From Cypionkella sp. (GTDB lineage: Bacteria; Pseudomonadota; Alphaproteobacteria; Rhodobacterales; Rhodobacteraceae): DNA of 64,000 bases. Each line of letters begins with the position of its first letter. Positions within the stretch are counted from its first letter, which is position 1. The DNA lies in the NCBI RefSeq assembly GCF_030652235.1, contig NZ_JAUSBA010000033.1:33083-97082 (forward strand). Direction: 5' to 3'. Position numbers and translations under genes: made by a program. Positions 18,101 to 25,382 of the stretch are shown in pieces. The notes beneath the pieces were generated by a model. It saw only the letters and a program-made list of their open reading frames with translations, was not told the DNA's origin and made no database searches.

Positions 18101-19798
18101 ATGACCAAACCGCTCGACAACTCCCGCCACAATATGCGCGACATTTACCCCGCCACCGGCACCGAGATCACCGCGAAATCCTGGCAGACCGAAGCCGCCA
18201 TGCGGATGCTGATGAACAACCTGCATCCCGATGTGGCTGAGAACCCGCACGAACTGGTGGTCTACGGCGGCATCGGTCGCGCCACCCGCACTTGGGGCGA
18301 TTTTGACCGCATCGTCGCCACCCTGAAAGACCTTGAAGACGATGAGACTTTGGTGGTGCAATCCGGTCGCCCCGTCGCCGTCGTGCGCACCCACAAAGAC
18401 GCCCCCCGCGTGCTGATCGCCAACTCCAACCTCGTGCCGCATTGGGCGACTTGGGACCATTTCAACGCGCTCGATAAAAAGGGCCTGATGATGTACGGGC
18501 AGATGACCGCTGGCTCGTGGATCTACATCGGCACCCAAGGCATCGTGCAGGGCACCTATGAAACCTTCGCCGAGGCAGGCCGTCAGCACTACAACGGCAG
18601 CCTCAAGGGTAAATGGATCCTCACCGGCGGTTTGGGCGGCATGGGCGGCGCCCAACCCCTTGCCGCCGTGATGGCAGGCGCCTGCTGTCTGGCGGTCGAA
18701 TGTGACGAAACCCGCATCGATTTCCGCCTGCGCACCCGCTACGTCGATGCCAAGGCGCATACCCTTGATGAAGCCTTGGCGATGATCGCCGAGTGGACCG
18801 CTGCCGGAGAAGCCAAATCGGTCGGCCTGCTGGGCAACGCCGCCGACATCTTCCCCGAACTGGTCCGCCGCATGAAGGCAGGCACCGCGCGCCCCGATAT
18901 CGTCACCGACCAAACCTCGGCCCACGACCCGCTGCACGGCTACCTGCCGCAAGGCTGGAACGTCGCCGAATGGCGCGCAAAACAGGAAACCGACCCGGCG
19001 GCGGTGCAAAAAGCCGCCCGCGCCTCGATGCGCACCCATGTCGCGGCGATGGTCGATTTCTGGAACGCAGGCGTGCCAACCTTGGATTACGGCAACAACA
19101 TCCGCCAAGTCGCCCTCGAAGAAGGCCTGGAAAACGCCTTCGCCTTCCCCGGTTTCGTCCCCGCCTACATCCGCCCCTTGTTCTGCAAAGGCATCGGCCC
19201 GTTCCGCTGGGTGGCCCTTAGCGGAGACCCGGAAGACATCTACAAAACCGACGCCGCTATGAAGAAACTGTTCCCGGATAACGACCACCTGCACCGCTGG
19301 CTGGACATGGCCGCCGACCGTATCGCCTTCCAAGGCCTGCCCGCCCGCATCTGCTGGATTGGCCTAGGGGATCGTCACCGCGCGGGCCTGATGTTCAACG
19401 AGATGGTCAAATCTGGCGAGCTGAAAGCCCCCATCGTCATTGGCCGCGATCACCTTGATTCCGGCTCCGTCGCCTCGCCGAACCGCGAAACCGAAAGCAT
19501 GATGGACGGCTCGGATGCCGTGTCGGATTGGCCGTTGCTGAACGCCCTCGTCAACACCGCCTCGGGCGCGACTTGGGTTTCGATCCACCACGGCGGTGGC
19601 GTTGGCATGGGCTTTTCGCAACACTCCGGTGTGGTGATCGTCGCCGATGGCACCGACGACGCCGCAAAACGGTTGGAGCGTGTGCTGTGGAACGACCCCG
19701 CTTCTGGTGTCTGGCGTCATGCCGATGCAGGCTATGAGACCGCCATCGACTGCGCCAAAGAGCAGGGGCTTCGCCTGCCGACGATTTTGGGTAACTGA
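18101..19798 (+). CDS. hutU: urocanate hydratase
   Basis: 565 residues, near the usual 555-560. NAD-dependent urocanase signatures include [36 protein letters not shown] (NAD-binding glycine loop), [13 protein letters not shown] and [17 protein letters not shown] with the active-site region. It converts urocanate to 4-imidazolone-5-propanoate. It starts 12 bases after hutH and is the last gene of hutIHU; a perfect hairpin follows its stop. Confidence 0.94.
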   Translation: MTKPLDNSRHNMRDIYPATGTEITAKSWQTEAAMRMLMNNLHPDVAENPHELVVYGGIGRATRTWGDFDRIVATLKDLEDDETLVVQSGRPVAVVRTHKDAPRVLIANSNLVPHWATWDHFNALDKKGLMMYGQMTAGSWIYIGTQGIVQGTYETFAEAGRQHYNGSLKGKWILTGGLGGMGGAQPLAAVMAGACCLAVECDETRIDFRLRTRYVDAKAHTLDEALAMIAEWTAAGEAKSVGLLGNAADIFPELVRRMKAGTARPDIVTDQTSAHDPLHGYLPQGWNVAEWRAKQETDPAAVQKAARASMRTHVAAMVDFWNAGVPTLDYGNNIRQVALEEGLENAFAFPGFVPAYIRPLFCKGIGPFRWVALSGDPEDIYKTDAAMKKLFPDNDHLHRWLDMAADRIAFQGLPARICWIGLGDRHRAGLMFNEMVKSGELKAPIVIGRDHLDSGSVASPNRETESMMDGSDAVSDWPLLNALVNTASGATWVSIHHGGGVGMGFSQHSGVVIVADGTDDAAKRLERVLWNDPASGVWRHADAGYETAIDCAKEQGLRLPTILGN

Positions 19799-19812
19799 AG
19801 CACAAGCACACA

Positions 19813-19838
19813 GGACCAGAGGAGCAATCCTCTGGTCC
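19813..19838 (+). terminator. hairpin after hutU
   Basis: A perfect 11-bp inverted repeat GGACCAGAGGA / TCCTCTGGTCC with a GCAA loop begins 14 bases after the hutU stop. There is no clear T-run after it, so it may be a weak intrinsic terminator or an mRNA-stabilising 3' end. Confidence 0.6.
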
Positions 19839-19868
19839 CCAATACTATCTAAAACTTACCTAAAATTG

Positions 19869-19920
19869 TTTCATCTTGGCCTAAATACTCCACCGGGGTC
19901 CGGGGGTGTGAAACCCCCGG
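19869..19920. repeat. intergenic repeat, copy 1 (TTTCATCTTGGC..AAATACTC plus GC hairpin)
   Basis: The core TTTCATCTTGGC-CT-AAATACTC is followed by a GC-rich hairpin (CCGGGGGT, GTGA loop, AACCCCCGG) at 19900-19920. Related copies are at 23612-23653 and 28854-28907. All three are intergenic. I associate this repeat with Rhodobacteraceae genomes; its function is not known to me. Confidence 0.6.
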
Positions 19921-19943
19921 CGCTCACCCAGAAAACTGACGCG

Positions 19944-20381
19944 TCAAGCCCCGCGCAACTGATCCCGCAGCGCATTCACCTGATCGCGCAACGCCGTCAG
20001 GCCTGCCAAACTCATCCCCGACCGCTCCAGAATACACCCCGGAATCCCCGCCGCGCGCGCTTGCATCTCGCGTCCCGCTGTACTCAACGACACCCGCACC
20101 TGCCGCTCATCCTTGGCATCGCGCGCCCGCGCTACCAATCCCTGCGCCTCCATACGCTTCAACAGCGGCGTCAACGTATTGCTCTCCAACTGCAACGCTT
20201 GCCCCAACTGCCCCACCGTCTGGCCATCCGAGCCCCATAAAGCCACCAGCACCAGATATTGCGGATAGGTCAGCCCCAACGCTTCCAGAAGCGGCTTATA
20301 GGCGTGCTGCATCGCATGAGTCGCAGAATACAGTGCGAAACAGATCATGTCCGAAGTCGGTAGGCTGGGCTTAGGATCCAT
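19944..20381 (-). CDS. ohrR: organic hydroperoxide-sensing MarR regulator
   Basis: 145 residues from the ATG at 20381 with AAGGAG 8 bases upstream; the frame is open further upstream but that part runs through the operator. It has a MarR winged HTH (LTYPQYLVLVALWGSDGQTVGQLGQALQLESNTLTPLLKRME) with the reactive N-terminal cysteine of OhrR at about C14 (SDMICFALY). It should repress ohr until oxidised by organic hydroperoxide. It is divergent from ohr, with one matching operator in front of each gene. Confidence 0.88.
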   Translation of the reverse strand: MDPKPSLPTSDMICFALYSATHAMQHAYKPLLEALGLTYPQYLVLVALWGSDGQTVGQLGQALQLESNTLTPLLKRMEAQGLVARARDAKDERQVRVSLSTAGREMQARAAGIPGCILERSGMSLAGLTALRDQVNALRDQLRGA

Positions 20382-20408
20382 CGGTGGCACTCCTTTCCCG
20401 CAAACTAT

Positions 20409-20430
20409 ATCGCGCGCGATTAGATCGCAA
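20409..20430. promoter_or_regulatory. OhrR operator candidate, ohrR side
   Basis: A 22-base site running ATCGC-N3-CGATT-N2-ATCGCAA, 28 bases upstream of the ohrR start, matches a second site in front of ohr at 18 of 22 positions. The GCGATT...ATCGC inverted character fits a MarR-dimer operator, implying autoregulation. Confidence 0.6.
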
Positions 20431-20518
20431 GCTGCGCGGGAACCAATTCGACACAAAAGCATTGTCCAAAGCAGGCAAACTGCCGGGGTTGACGCCTGCA
20501 GCGACTCGCGTTAAATGC

Positions 20519-20540
20519 ATCGCACACGATTTAATCGCAA
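20519..20540. promoter_or_regulatory. OhrR operator candidate, ohr side
   Basis: Second copy of the 22-base site (ATCGC-N3-CGATT-N2-ATCGCAA), ending 10 bases before the ohr ATG and running into its AAAGGA ribosome-binding site. Binding here would block ohr expression directly. It lies in the same orientation as the copy at 20409. Confidence 0.6.
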
Positions 20541-20550
20541 AGGATACATC

Positions 20551-20979
20551 ATGCCGACGAAAGTAGTATACTCCACCGAAGCCACCGCAACCGGCGGCGG
20601 CCGTGATGGCAAATCGGCCACCAAAGACGGCGCTTTGGCCGTCACCCTGGCGGTGCCGAAAGAAATGGGCGGCACCGGGGCGGGCAACAACCCTGAACAG
20701 CTGTTCGCCGTCGGCTATGCCGCCTGCTACCTCGGCGCGATGCGCTTTGCCGCCAGCAGCGAAAAACTGGGCACGGTCCCGGATACCGCCACCGTCACCT
20801 CAACCGTCGGCATTGGCCCGCGCGCGGAAGGCGGCTTCGGCATCCAAGTGGCGCTGGCCGTCTCGATGCCCGGTGTCGATCACGAAACCGCGCAGAAAAT
20901 CGTCGACCGTGGACATTTCATCTGCCCCTACTCGAACGCCATCAAAGGCAATGTCGACGTGACCACCACGCTTCTCTAA
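20551..20979 (+). CDS. ohr: organic hydroperoxide reductase (Ohr/OsmC family)
   Basis: 142 residues from the ATG at 20551 (AAAGGA ribosome-binding site). The two redox cysteines of Ohr are present: C59 in GYAACYLGAM and C125 in HFICPYSNA. The usual GxNPEQLFAxGYAAC run is also present. It is a cytosolic peroxidase that reduces fatty-acid and other organic hydroperoxides. It is paired with ohrR on the opposite strand. Confidence 0.92.
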   Translation: MPTKVVYSTEATATGGGRDGKSATKDGALAVTLAVPKEMGGTGAGNNPEQLFAVGYAACYLGAMRFAASSEKLGTVPDTATVTSTVGIGPRAEGGFGIQVALAVSMPGVDHETAQKIVDRGHFICPYSNAIKGNVDVTTTLL

Positions 20980-21036
20980 TCGCTTGAACCTACCCCTTGC
21001 CCTGCTAGGCTGCGGCCAACAGGGCAGGGGGCTTCT

Positions 21037-21801
21037 ATGAATCGGCTAAAAGGCAAAACCGCAATCATCTCAGGCGGGGCAACGGGCATCGGAGCCGCCG
21101 CCGCCCGCCTGTTCGCCGCTGAAGGTGCTGCGGTGGGCATCATCGACCGTAACGTAGATGCAGGCCAAGCCCTCGCCTTTGACCTCGTGCAACAAGGCCA
21201 CCGCGCCTGTTTTGCCACCGCCGATGTCAGCCAAAAATCCCAAGTTGACGCCGCAGTCGCCACCGTGAAGGCGCAACTCGGCCCGGTCAACGTGCTGTTC
21301 AATCACGCGGGCACCATCGTCATCAAGCCCTTCCTTGAGACCGAGGAATCCGATTGGGACATGCTGTTCGATGTGAACGTCAAAAGCATGTATCTGATGA
21401 CCCGCGCCGTCCTTCCTATGATGCTTGAACAAGGCAAGGGCAGCATCGTCTGCACCTCCAGCATTTCCGCCGTCTACGCCACCCCAATGGAGGTGCTGTA
21501 TGACGCCACCAAAGGTGCGTGCCACATGTTCGCCCGCGCCATCGCGGTGGAATTCCGCGACAAAGGCATCCGCTGCAACGCCGTCTGCCCCGGCTTCATC
21601 GAAACCCCGCACGGCCTGCGCGAAGTGGCCGAACTTACCGCGCTGGGCGTCGATGCCTCTGATACCGCAATCAAAGCCGCGCAAGGCCGCTTCGGCCAAC
21701 CCGAAGACATCGCCCGCGCCGCGCTCTACCTCGCCTCCGACGACGCCGAATTCGTCACCGGCACGCAACTGTTCGTCGATGGCGGCTTTTCGGCGGTCTG
21801 A
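21037..21801 (+). CDS. short-chain dehydrogenase/reductase (SDR)
   Basis: 254 residues with SGGATGIG, NHAG (a variant of NNAG), Ser in CTSSISAVYA and a YDATK catalytic motif, so complete but slightly atypical. The C-terminus VTGTQLFVDGGFSAV is a standard SDR end. It stands alone on the plus strand, 57 bases after ohr. The downstream DNA is an amidinotransferase remnant, so its former operon may be lost. Substrate unknown. Confidence 0.8.
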   Translation: MNRLKGKTAIISGGATGIGAAAARLFAAEGAAVGIIDRNVDAGQALAFDLVQQGHRACFATADVSQKSQVDAAVATVKAQLGPVNVLFNHAGTIVIKPFLETEESDWDMLFDVNVKSMYLMTRAVLPMMLEQGKGSIVCTSSISAVYATPMEVLYDATKGACHMFARAIAVEFRDKGIRCNAVCPGFIETPHGLREVAELTALGVDASDTAIKAAQGRFGQPEDIARAALYLASDDAEFVTGTQLFVDGGFSAV

Positions 21802-21833
21802 CCCCTCGCAAAGGCCCAAACCTGTCAAACCCG

Positions 21834-22212
21834 CATTGGATCTACACCCAAACCGTCAAACATTGCGCCGCCGGGGCCGAACGGCATTTTCGGGACCCCG
21901 CCGCATTGATGGCGTCTTGGGGCGCGGTCCGGGGCCTTGATAACGACGTCGGCCGCATCCGCTCGATCCTGATGCACCGCCCCGGCCCGGAAATGAACGT
22001 GGTCGATCCCGCCCACCGCCTGCCCGAGATCGGCTCTTACGGCGATCCCGTGACGGGGTGGTCTTTCCAACCCGACAGCCTCCCCGACCTGCCCCAGATG
22101 CAACAACAGAACGACGCCTTCGTGACCAAACTGCAAGCCGAGGGCGTGGACATCCACCACCTCGACGGCGACATGGGCATCCGCCTGAAGCAAGTCTACA
22201 CCCGCGATCCGC
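21834..22212 (+). pseudogene. N-terminal remnant of an amidinotransferase/dimethylarginine-hydrolase family gene
   Basis: The frame reads GAERHFRDPAALMASWG, then VGRIRSILMHRPGPEMNVVD, and ends at KQVYTRDP, which resembles the first third of guanidino-group-modifying enzymes (arginine deiminase / DDAH / amidinotransferase fold). After YTRDP similarity stops although the frame stays open, so most of the enzyme (all catalytic His and Cys sites) is missing. No good start codon precedes it. In another frame, 22217-22288 reads ARFRPQIAEFLPRSGATPAP then TGA overlapping the next ATG, possibly the tail of a second deleted gene. This looks like a deletion scar. Confidence 0.55.
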
Positions 22213-22284
22213 TTGAACGCCACTGGCCAGATTTCGGCCCCAGATCGCCGAATTCCTGCCACGATCCGGCGCTACTCCAGCGCC

Positions 22285-22728
22285 ATGATCACAAACCTCC
22301 TCACCCCCGGCACCACAGCTTTCGCAGCGCTTTGCCTCGCAGGCTATATCCTGCTGGCCAACGCCCTCGCCTACACAGCCTTTGCGGTGGACAAATCCCG
22401 CGCCATAAACGCGCAAAGCCGCATCCCCGAGCGCAGCTTGCTGATCCTCGCCACCTTGGGCGGCTGGATCGGGGCGAAAATAGCCCAACACCGCCTGCGC
22501 CACAAAACCCGCAAACAGCCGTTCGGTATTCTGCTGAACCTGTCGGGGCTGATCATCCCCGGAGCCATCGCCACAATGCTCGTGCTGCAATCAGACATCA
22601 ACTGGGCAAGCCTGCCCACCCACGTCAGCACAAAAGCCCAATCGCTGCTTGGCTCCAGCACAACCGCCGACGCCCCAGCCCTGCCGCACCGCTTCGGCCC
22701 CGGCAGCGACACCGCCGAAGCCCCGTAA
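22285..22728 (+). CDS. DUF1294 family small membrane protein
   Basis: 147 residues from the ATG at 22285. It has two to three hydrophobic segments (about residues 8-32 and 85-105) separated by the family's conserved basic section (FAVDKSRAINAQSRIPERSLLILATLGGWIGAKIAQHRLRHKTRK in sequence), which is the DUF1294 hallmark. The C-terminal 40 residues are Ala/Pro-rich and extra to the domain. It is probably an inner-membrane protein of unknown function. Its start overlaps a stop (ATGA) of the scarred upstream region. Confidence 0.75.
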   Translation: MITNLLTPGTTAFAALCLAGYILLANALAYTAFAVDKSRAINAQSRIPERSLLILATLGGWIGAKIAQHRLRHKTRKQPFGILLNLSGLIIPGAIATMLVLQSDINWASLPTHVSTKAQSLLGSSTTADAPALPHRFGPGSDTAEAP

Positions 22729-22733
22729 GCGAC

Positions 22734-23435
22734 CTAACGCACGATCACCGCATAGGGGTCATAGCCCGTGCCCTGCAAATCCATCAGCGGATAAGCGGTC
22801 AGCTCGATACTCCCCACCCCCTGCGGCAGCGAATTGTTCACCCGCAGCATCTGCCGATAGGGCTCGCCCGCCGAAAACAAACCGCTACCGACCACCGCAT
22901 GCTTGCCGCCGTTCACCCAATCACCGACCAAAATGATTGGCCCGCGATACAGATGCGGCATCAAAGCATCCAGATTGCGCGGCACATTGCCCAACAGCCG
23001 CATCCCCAAAGACTGCGCGTAAAGCTCCAGATTGGCCCGGCTTGGCCCCAGACCGCCGCCATTCGGAATGTCGCCCGGATCAAACTGCGCCTGCCCCGGA
23101 ATAGCGCTGGTCATCCGCCCCGAGGCCAGCCCCCCCGCCACCACCCAACAGGTCATCCCGGTATTCTGCCCGATCCGCGGCAAAGGATGCGAGATTTCGG
23201 TGCTTAGCCCCAGCGCGCGCCAGCTCATCGGCCCCGGCACGCCATCCTGCACCAACCGCCCGACAGGTCCGGTATAGCGCGCCTGAAACCGCCGCAACGC
23301 CGCATCGGTTTTCTGCCCGAACACCGAATCCTCGTCCAATGCAGCCAAACCGCGATCGGTGTTCAGGAAATGGTTCAGCAGGCGCTGCAGGAAACGAACA
23401 TGCGGATCATGACTGCCCATGCGCAAAGTAATCAT
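22734..23435 (-). CDS. peptidoglycan-binding domain plus papain-like cysteine protease domain protein
   Basis: 233 residues from the ATG at 23435 (TTGGAG ribosome-binding site); a hydrophobic in-frame extension to 23570 has no ribosome-binding site. Residues about 1-80 are a PG_binding_1-type three-helix unit (HVRFLQRLLNHFL, DSVFGQKTDAALRRFQ, DGVPGPMSWRAL). Residues 90-233 resemble C39/C70 papain-like proteases: C96 in GMTCWVVAGG, H179 in GGKHAVVGSG and Asn around N200 in VNNS could form a triad. No signal peptide is seen in this start. Possible roles are a secreted toxin or amidase, or a phage-like lysin; not established. Confidence 0.65.
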   Translation of the reverse strand: MITLRMGSHDPHVRFLQRLLNHFLNTDRGLAALDEDSVFGQKTDAALRRFQARYTGPVGRLVQDGVPGPMSWRALGLSTEISHPLPRIGQNTGMTCWVVAGGLASGRMTSAIPGQAQFDPGDIPNGGGLGPSRANLELYAQSLGMRLLGNVPRNLDALMPHLYRGPIILVGDWVNGGKHAVVGSGLFSAGEPYRQMLRVNNSLPQGVGSIELTAYPLMDLQGTGYDPYAVIVR

Positions 23436-23611
23436 CGGAATACTCCAAAATCGAAGGTCCAAAATAGGTCGTAAAAATCTGCCGTAAAACTGCGCAAAGG
23501 CTAACACAGCTTTCACCGCCGCCAAGCAGATTTTTCCCAAGCCAAGTGGCAGCCAAACCGCCGCCGTCACCCCGGTTCAAACCCCACAGAGATCATCCGG
23601 GCTGCCCCCGG

Positions 23612-23653
23612 CTTTCATCTTGGCAAAAATACTCCCGCCGGAGGCATCCTCCG
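23612..23653. repeat. intergenic repeat, copy 2
   Basis: Core CTTTCATCTTGGCAAAAATA followed by CTCCC and the short hairpin CGGAGG-CAT-CCTCCG. Same core as at 19869 and 28854, with a different hairpin sequence that keeps the fold. Confidence 0.6.
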
Positions 23654-23694
23654 CGCGCCATAAGACAGGGCGGATCAAGCATCGGCAAGCGTAG

Positions 23695-23713
23695 GGTGGG
23701 GTTCCACCCCACC
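23695..23713. repeat. GC hairpin, CGTAGGGTGGG type
   Basis: GGTGGGG-TTCCA-CCCCACC, preceded by GCGTAG. A similar CGTAGGG-led inverted repeat with a GGTGGGTCC stem lies at 25192-25223. Both are intergenic. Function unknown. Confidence 0.45.
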
Positions 23714-23817
23714 ACGCCATAGGCCAATCCCCGCCCCCATCCGCGCCAGCGCTAGGGCCTGCCGCCCATCCGTGCTAATCTCAGCAAACCCAAGTCATAG
23801 CGCAACAAGAGGCCCTG

Positions 23818-24003
23818 ATGACCAAACATCTTGTCGATCACCGCACCGCATCCGAAGGCGGCCGTTTGCAAAACTTCCTGCGTCTGGAGCGCAGCCAATC
23901 CGCGACAGCCCCCCGCACCCTGCACCAACGCCCGCAAACCCGCAGCAACGCCAACTCCCGCCTGCAACACTACCTGCGCATCGAGCGCGGCGAGCAGGTC
24001 TGA
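23818..24003 (+). CDS. small protein with an internal RLQ..LR.ER repeat
   Basis: 61 residues behind an AGAGG ribosome-binding site 6 bases from the ATG. Ten residues are repeated with a 32-residue period: RLQNFLRLER (16-25) and RLQHYLRIER (48-57). The link between them is rich in Ser, Thr, Arg and Gln and probably disordered. The protein is basic, with no signal peptide or membrane segment. I do not recognise the family. The repeat and good ribosome-binding site argue that it is real; short length and lack of context argue caution. Confidence 0.5.
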   Translation: MTKHLVDHRTASEGGRLQNFLRLERSQSATAPRTLHQRPQTRSNANSRLQHYLRIERGEQV

Positions 24004-24066
24004 TCAGCAGCGGTAGGGGGCGTGGTTCCTGCTGAAAGCAAGGTTCACGCACCGCCCGCACTCGCA

Positions 24067-25140
24067 TTAAATCGCGCGATCCGAATGCCTGTGCCGATGG
24101 TGCAAATCCGGATAGTGCGGATGTTTGTGCCGCATCGGTTCATGTCGGTGCCAATGCGAATGTGGCTCGGTTACCGCGCCGTCATGCGCGTGTTGATGAT
24201 GCGCGTCGTGACTGTGCAAATGATCATGTTCCAGCGCTTCGTGATCATGCGTGTGGTCATGCCGCTCTGACAGATGCAGCCACAACCCCAAAGCCATCAG
24301 CAAACCCGCGGCCAGCAGCGACACCGTCAGCGCCTCGTTGAACAGCAGCAGTGCAAGCACCGCCCCGATGAACGGCGCCAGCGAAAAATAGGCCCCTGTC
24401 CGCGCGGTTCCCAAATGCCGCAATCCCAGCATGAACATCACAAGGCTGATCCCAACGCCCAGAAAGCCCACAACCGCGCCCGCCACCAAAAACTTTGCAT
24501 CCGGCAGCACGGCCCCCAGCCACAGCGCCAGCGCAAAATTCACGCAGCCCGCCACCAGCCCTTTGATCATCGCAATCTGCACCGGGTCCGCCGCCGACAG
24601 CTTGCGTGTCAGATTATTATCAATGCCCCAGCACAGACAGGCCCCGGCGATCAACATCCCGCCGCGATCCATCTGAAAGCCCTGCCCGTTCCAAGACAGC
24701 AAAACCGCCCCGCACAGGATAGCCGCAGCACCCAGCAGCAAGCGCCGATCCACATTCTCGCGAAACACCAGCCAAGCGATCGCCATCGTCGCCAGCCCCT
24801 CAAGGTTCAACAGCAGCGCCCCCGAAGCCGCCGAGCTGCGCGACAACCCCAGCATCAACAACAACGGCCCCAACATGCCACCAAACAGCACCACGGCCGC
24901 CAACCACGGCAGATCAGCCCGCTGCAACTTAGCCTCGGCGCTGGGCAAGCCAATCCGCGCCCGCCCCCATGTCACCAAAGCCAACCCCACACCCGCGCCC
25001 AGATACAAAATCCCCGCCAAAAGCCACGGGTCCACCGATCCCATCAGCAGTTTCGACAAGGGCGCAGAGGCCCCGAACAAAATAGCCGCCCCAAGCGCCA
25101 AAGGCACGCCGGGCCACAGATGGGAGTGAGGTTTGGTCAT
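24067..25140 (-). CDS. EamA/RhaT-family transporter with a histidine-rich C-terminal tail
   Basis: 357 residues from the ATG at 25140. Ten hydrophobic segments form two EamA repeats (about residues 10-140 and 150-285: LGAAILFGASAPLSKLL ... MLIAGACLCWGIDNNLTRKL). After the last helix (LLMALGLWLHLSERHDH) come about 70 residues dominated by His and Asp (HDHTHDHEALEHDHLHSHD and similar), a likely metal-binding cytosolic tail. EamA proteins export small metabolites. The tail suggests transport or sensing of a divalent metal such as Zn, Ni or Co, which is inference. Confidence 0.8.
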   Translation of the reverse strand: MTKPHSHLWPGVPLALGAAILFGASAPLSKLLMGSVDPWLLAGILYLGAGVGLALVTWGRARIGLPSAEAKLQRADLPWLAAVVLFGGMLGPLLLMLGLSRSSAASGALLLNLEGLATMAIAWLVFRENVDRRLLLGAAAILCGAVLLSWNGQGFQMDRGGMLIAGACLCWGIDNNLTRKLSAADPVQIAMIKGLVAGCVNFALALWLGAVLPDAKFLVAGAVVGFLGVGISLVMFMLGLRHLGTARTGAYFSLAPFIGAVLALLLFNEALTVSLLAAGLLMALGLWLHLSERHDHTHDHEALEHDHLHSHDAHHQHAHDGAVTEPHSHWHRHEPMRHKHPHYPDLHHRHRHSDRAI

Positions 25141-25191
25141 GTGCAAAGCTTAGCACGCACCTGCAAGCTTGCAAGCTCAGCCCGTAGGGCG

Positions 25192-25223
25192 GGTGGGTCC
25201 TGCGCAAGCAGGGTGGACCCACC
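25192..25223. repeat. intergenic inverted repeat, CGTAGGG-led
   Basis: A 9-bp perfect stem GGTGGGTCC / GGACCCACC with a 14-base loop, preceded by CCGTAGGGC. It is similar in design to the hairpin at 23695-23713. It lies 52 bases upstream of the EamA transporter start. Confidence 0.45.
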
Positions 25224-25276
25224 TTTGCTTTGCACGATGTAGGGTATGCTTCAGCGCACCTCACCTACCTTAATCC

Positions 25277-25291
25277 TTAACAAACCCTTAA
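25277..25291. promoter_or_regulatory. CtrA box candidate (TTAA-N7-TTAA)
   Basis: TTAACAAACCCTTAA fits the full alphaproteobacterial CtrA consensus. Another TTAA half-site lies at 25270-25273. It is 137 bases upstream of the minus-strand EamA transporter gene, the only gene it could drive from its position. Confidence 0.4.
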
Positions 25292-25323
25292 AGCCACACC
25301 CCTAACTCCTTGACTCCAAACAC

Positions 25324-25350
25324 ATAAAAAAGGTCCCGAGTTGGGACCTT
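25324..25350 (-). terminator. intrinsic terminator of ilvE
   Basis: On the minus strand, 33 bases after the ilvE stop, the stem AAGGTCCC-AACTC-GGGACCTT is followed by a run of T. This is a textbook Rho-independent terminator. Confidence 0.85.
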
Positions 25351-25382
25351 CCTCATTTCGCCAAAATCAAAAGCCTAAGCCC

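Larger units (their letters stand above)
23436..23817. other. non-coding gap with two repeats
   Basis: This 382-base gap between divergent genes holds the promoter side of the protease-like gene, copy 2 of the intergenic repeat (23612-23653) and a GC hairpin (23695-23713). No tRNA and no convincing reading frame was seen apart from the small gene that begins at 23818. Confidence 0.6.

Noticed and set aside
16532..19333. A 933-residue open frame on the minus strand opposite hutH-hutU
   Set aside because: It runs antisense through two unmistakable hut enzymes, is Gly/His/Asp-rich low-complexity sequence and has no family features. It results from the codon bias of the real genes.
21906..23207. 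A single 433-residue protein covering the amidinotransferase remnant and beyond
   Set aside because: Only the first roughly 100 residues look like protein. The rest overlaps the DUF1294 gene in another frame and the protease-like gene antisense, so the long frame is accidental.
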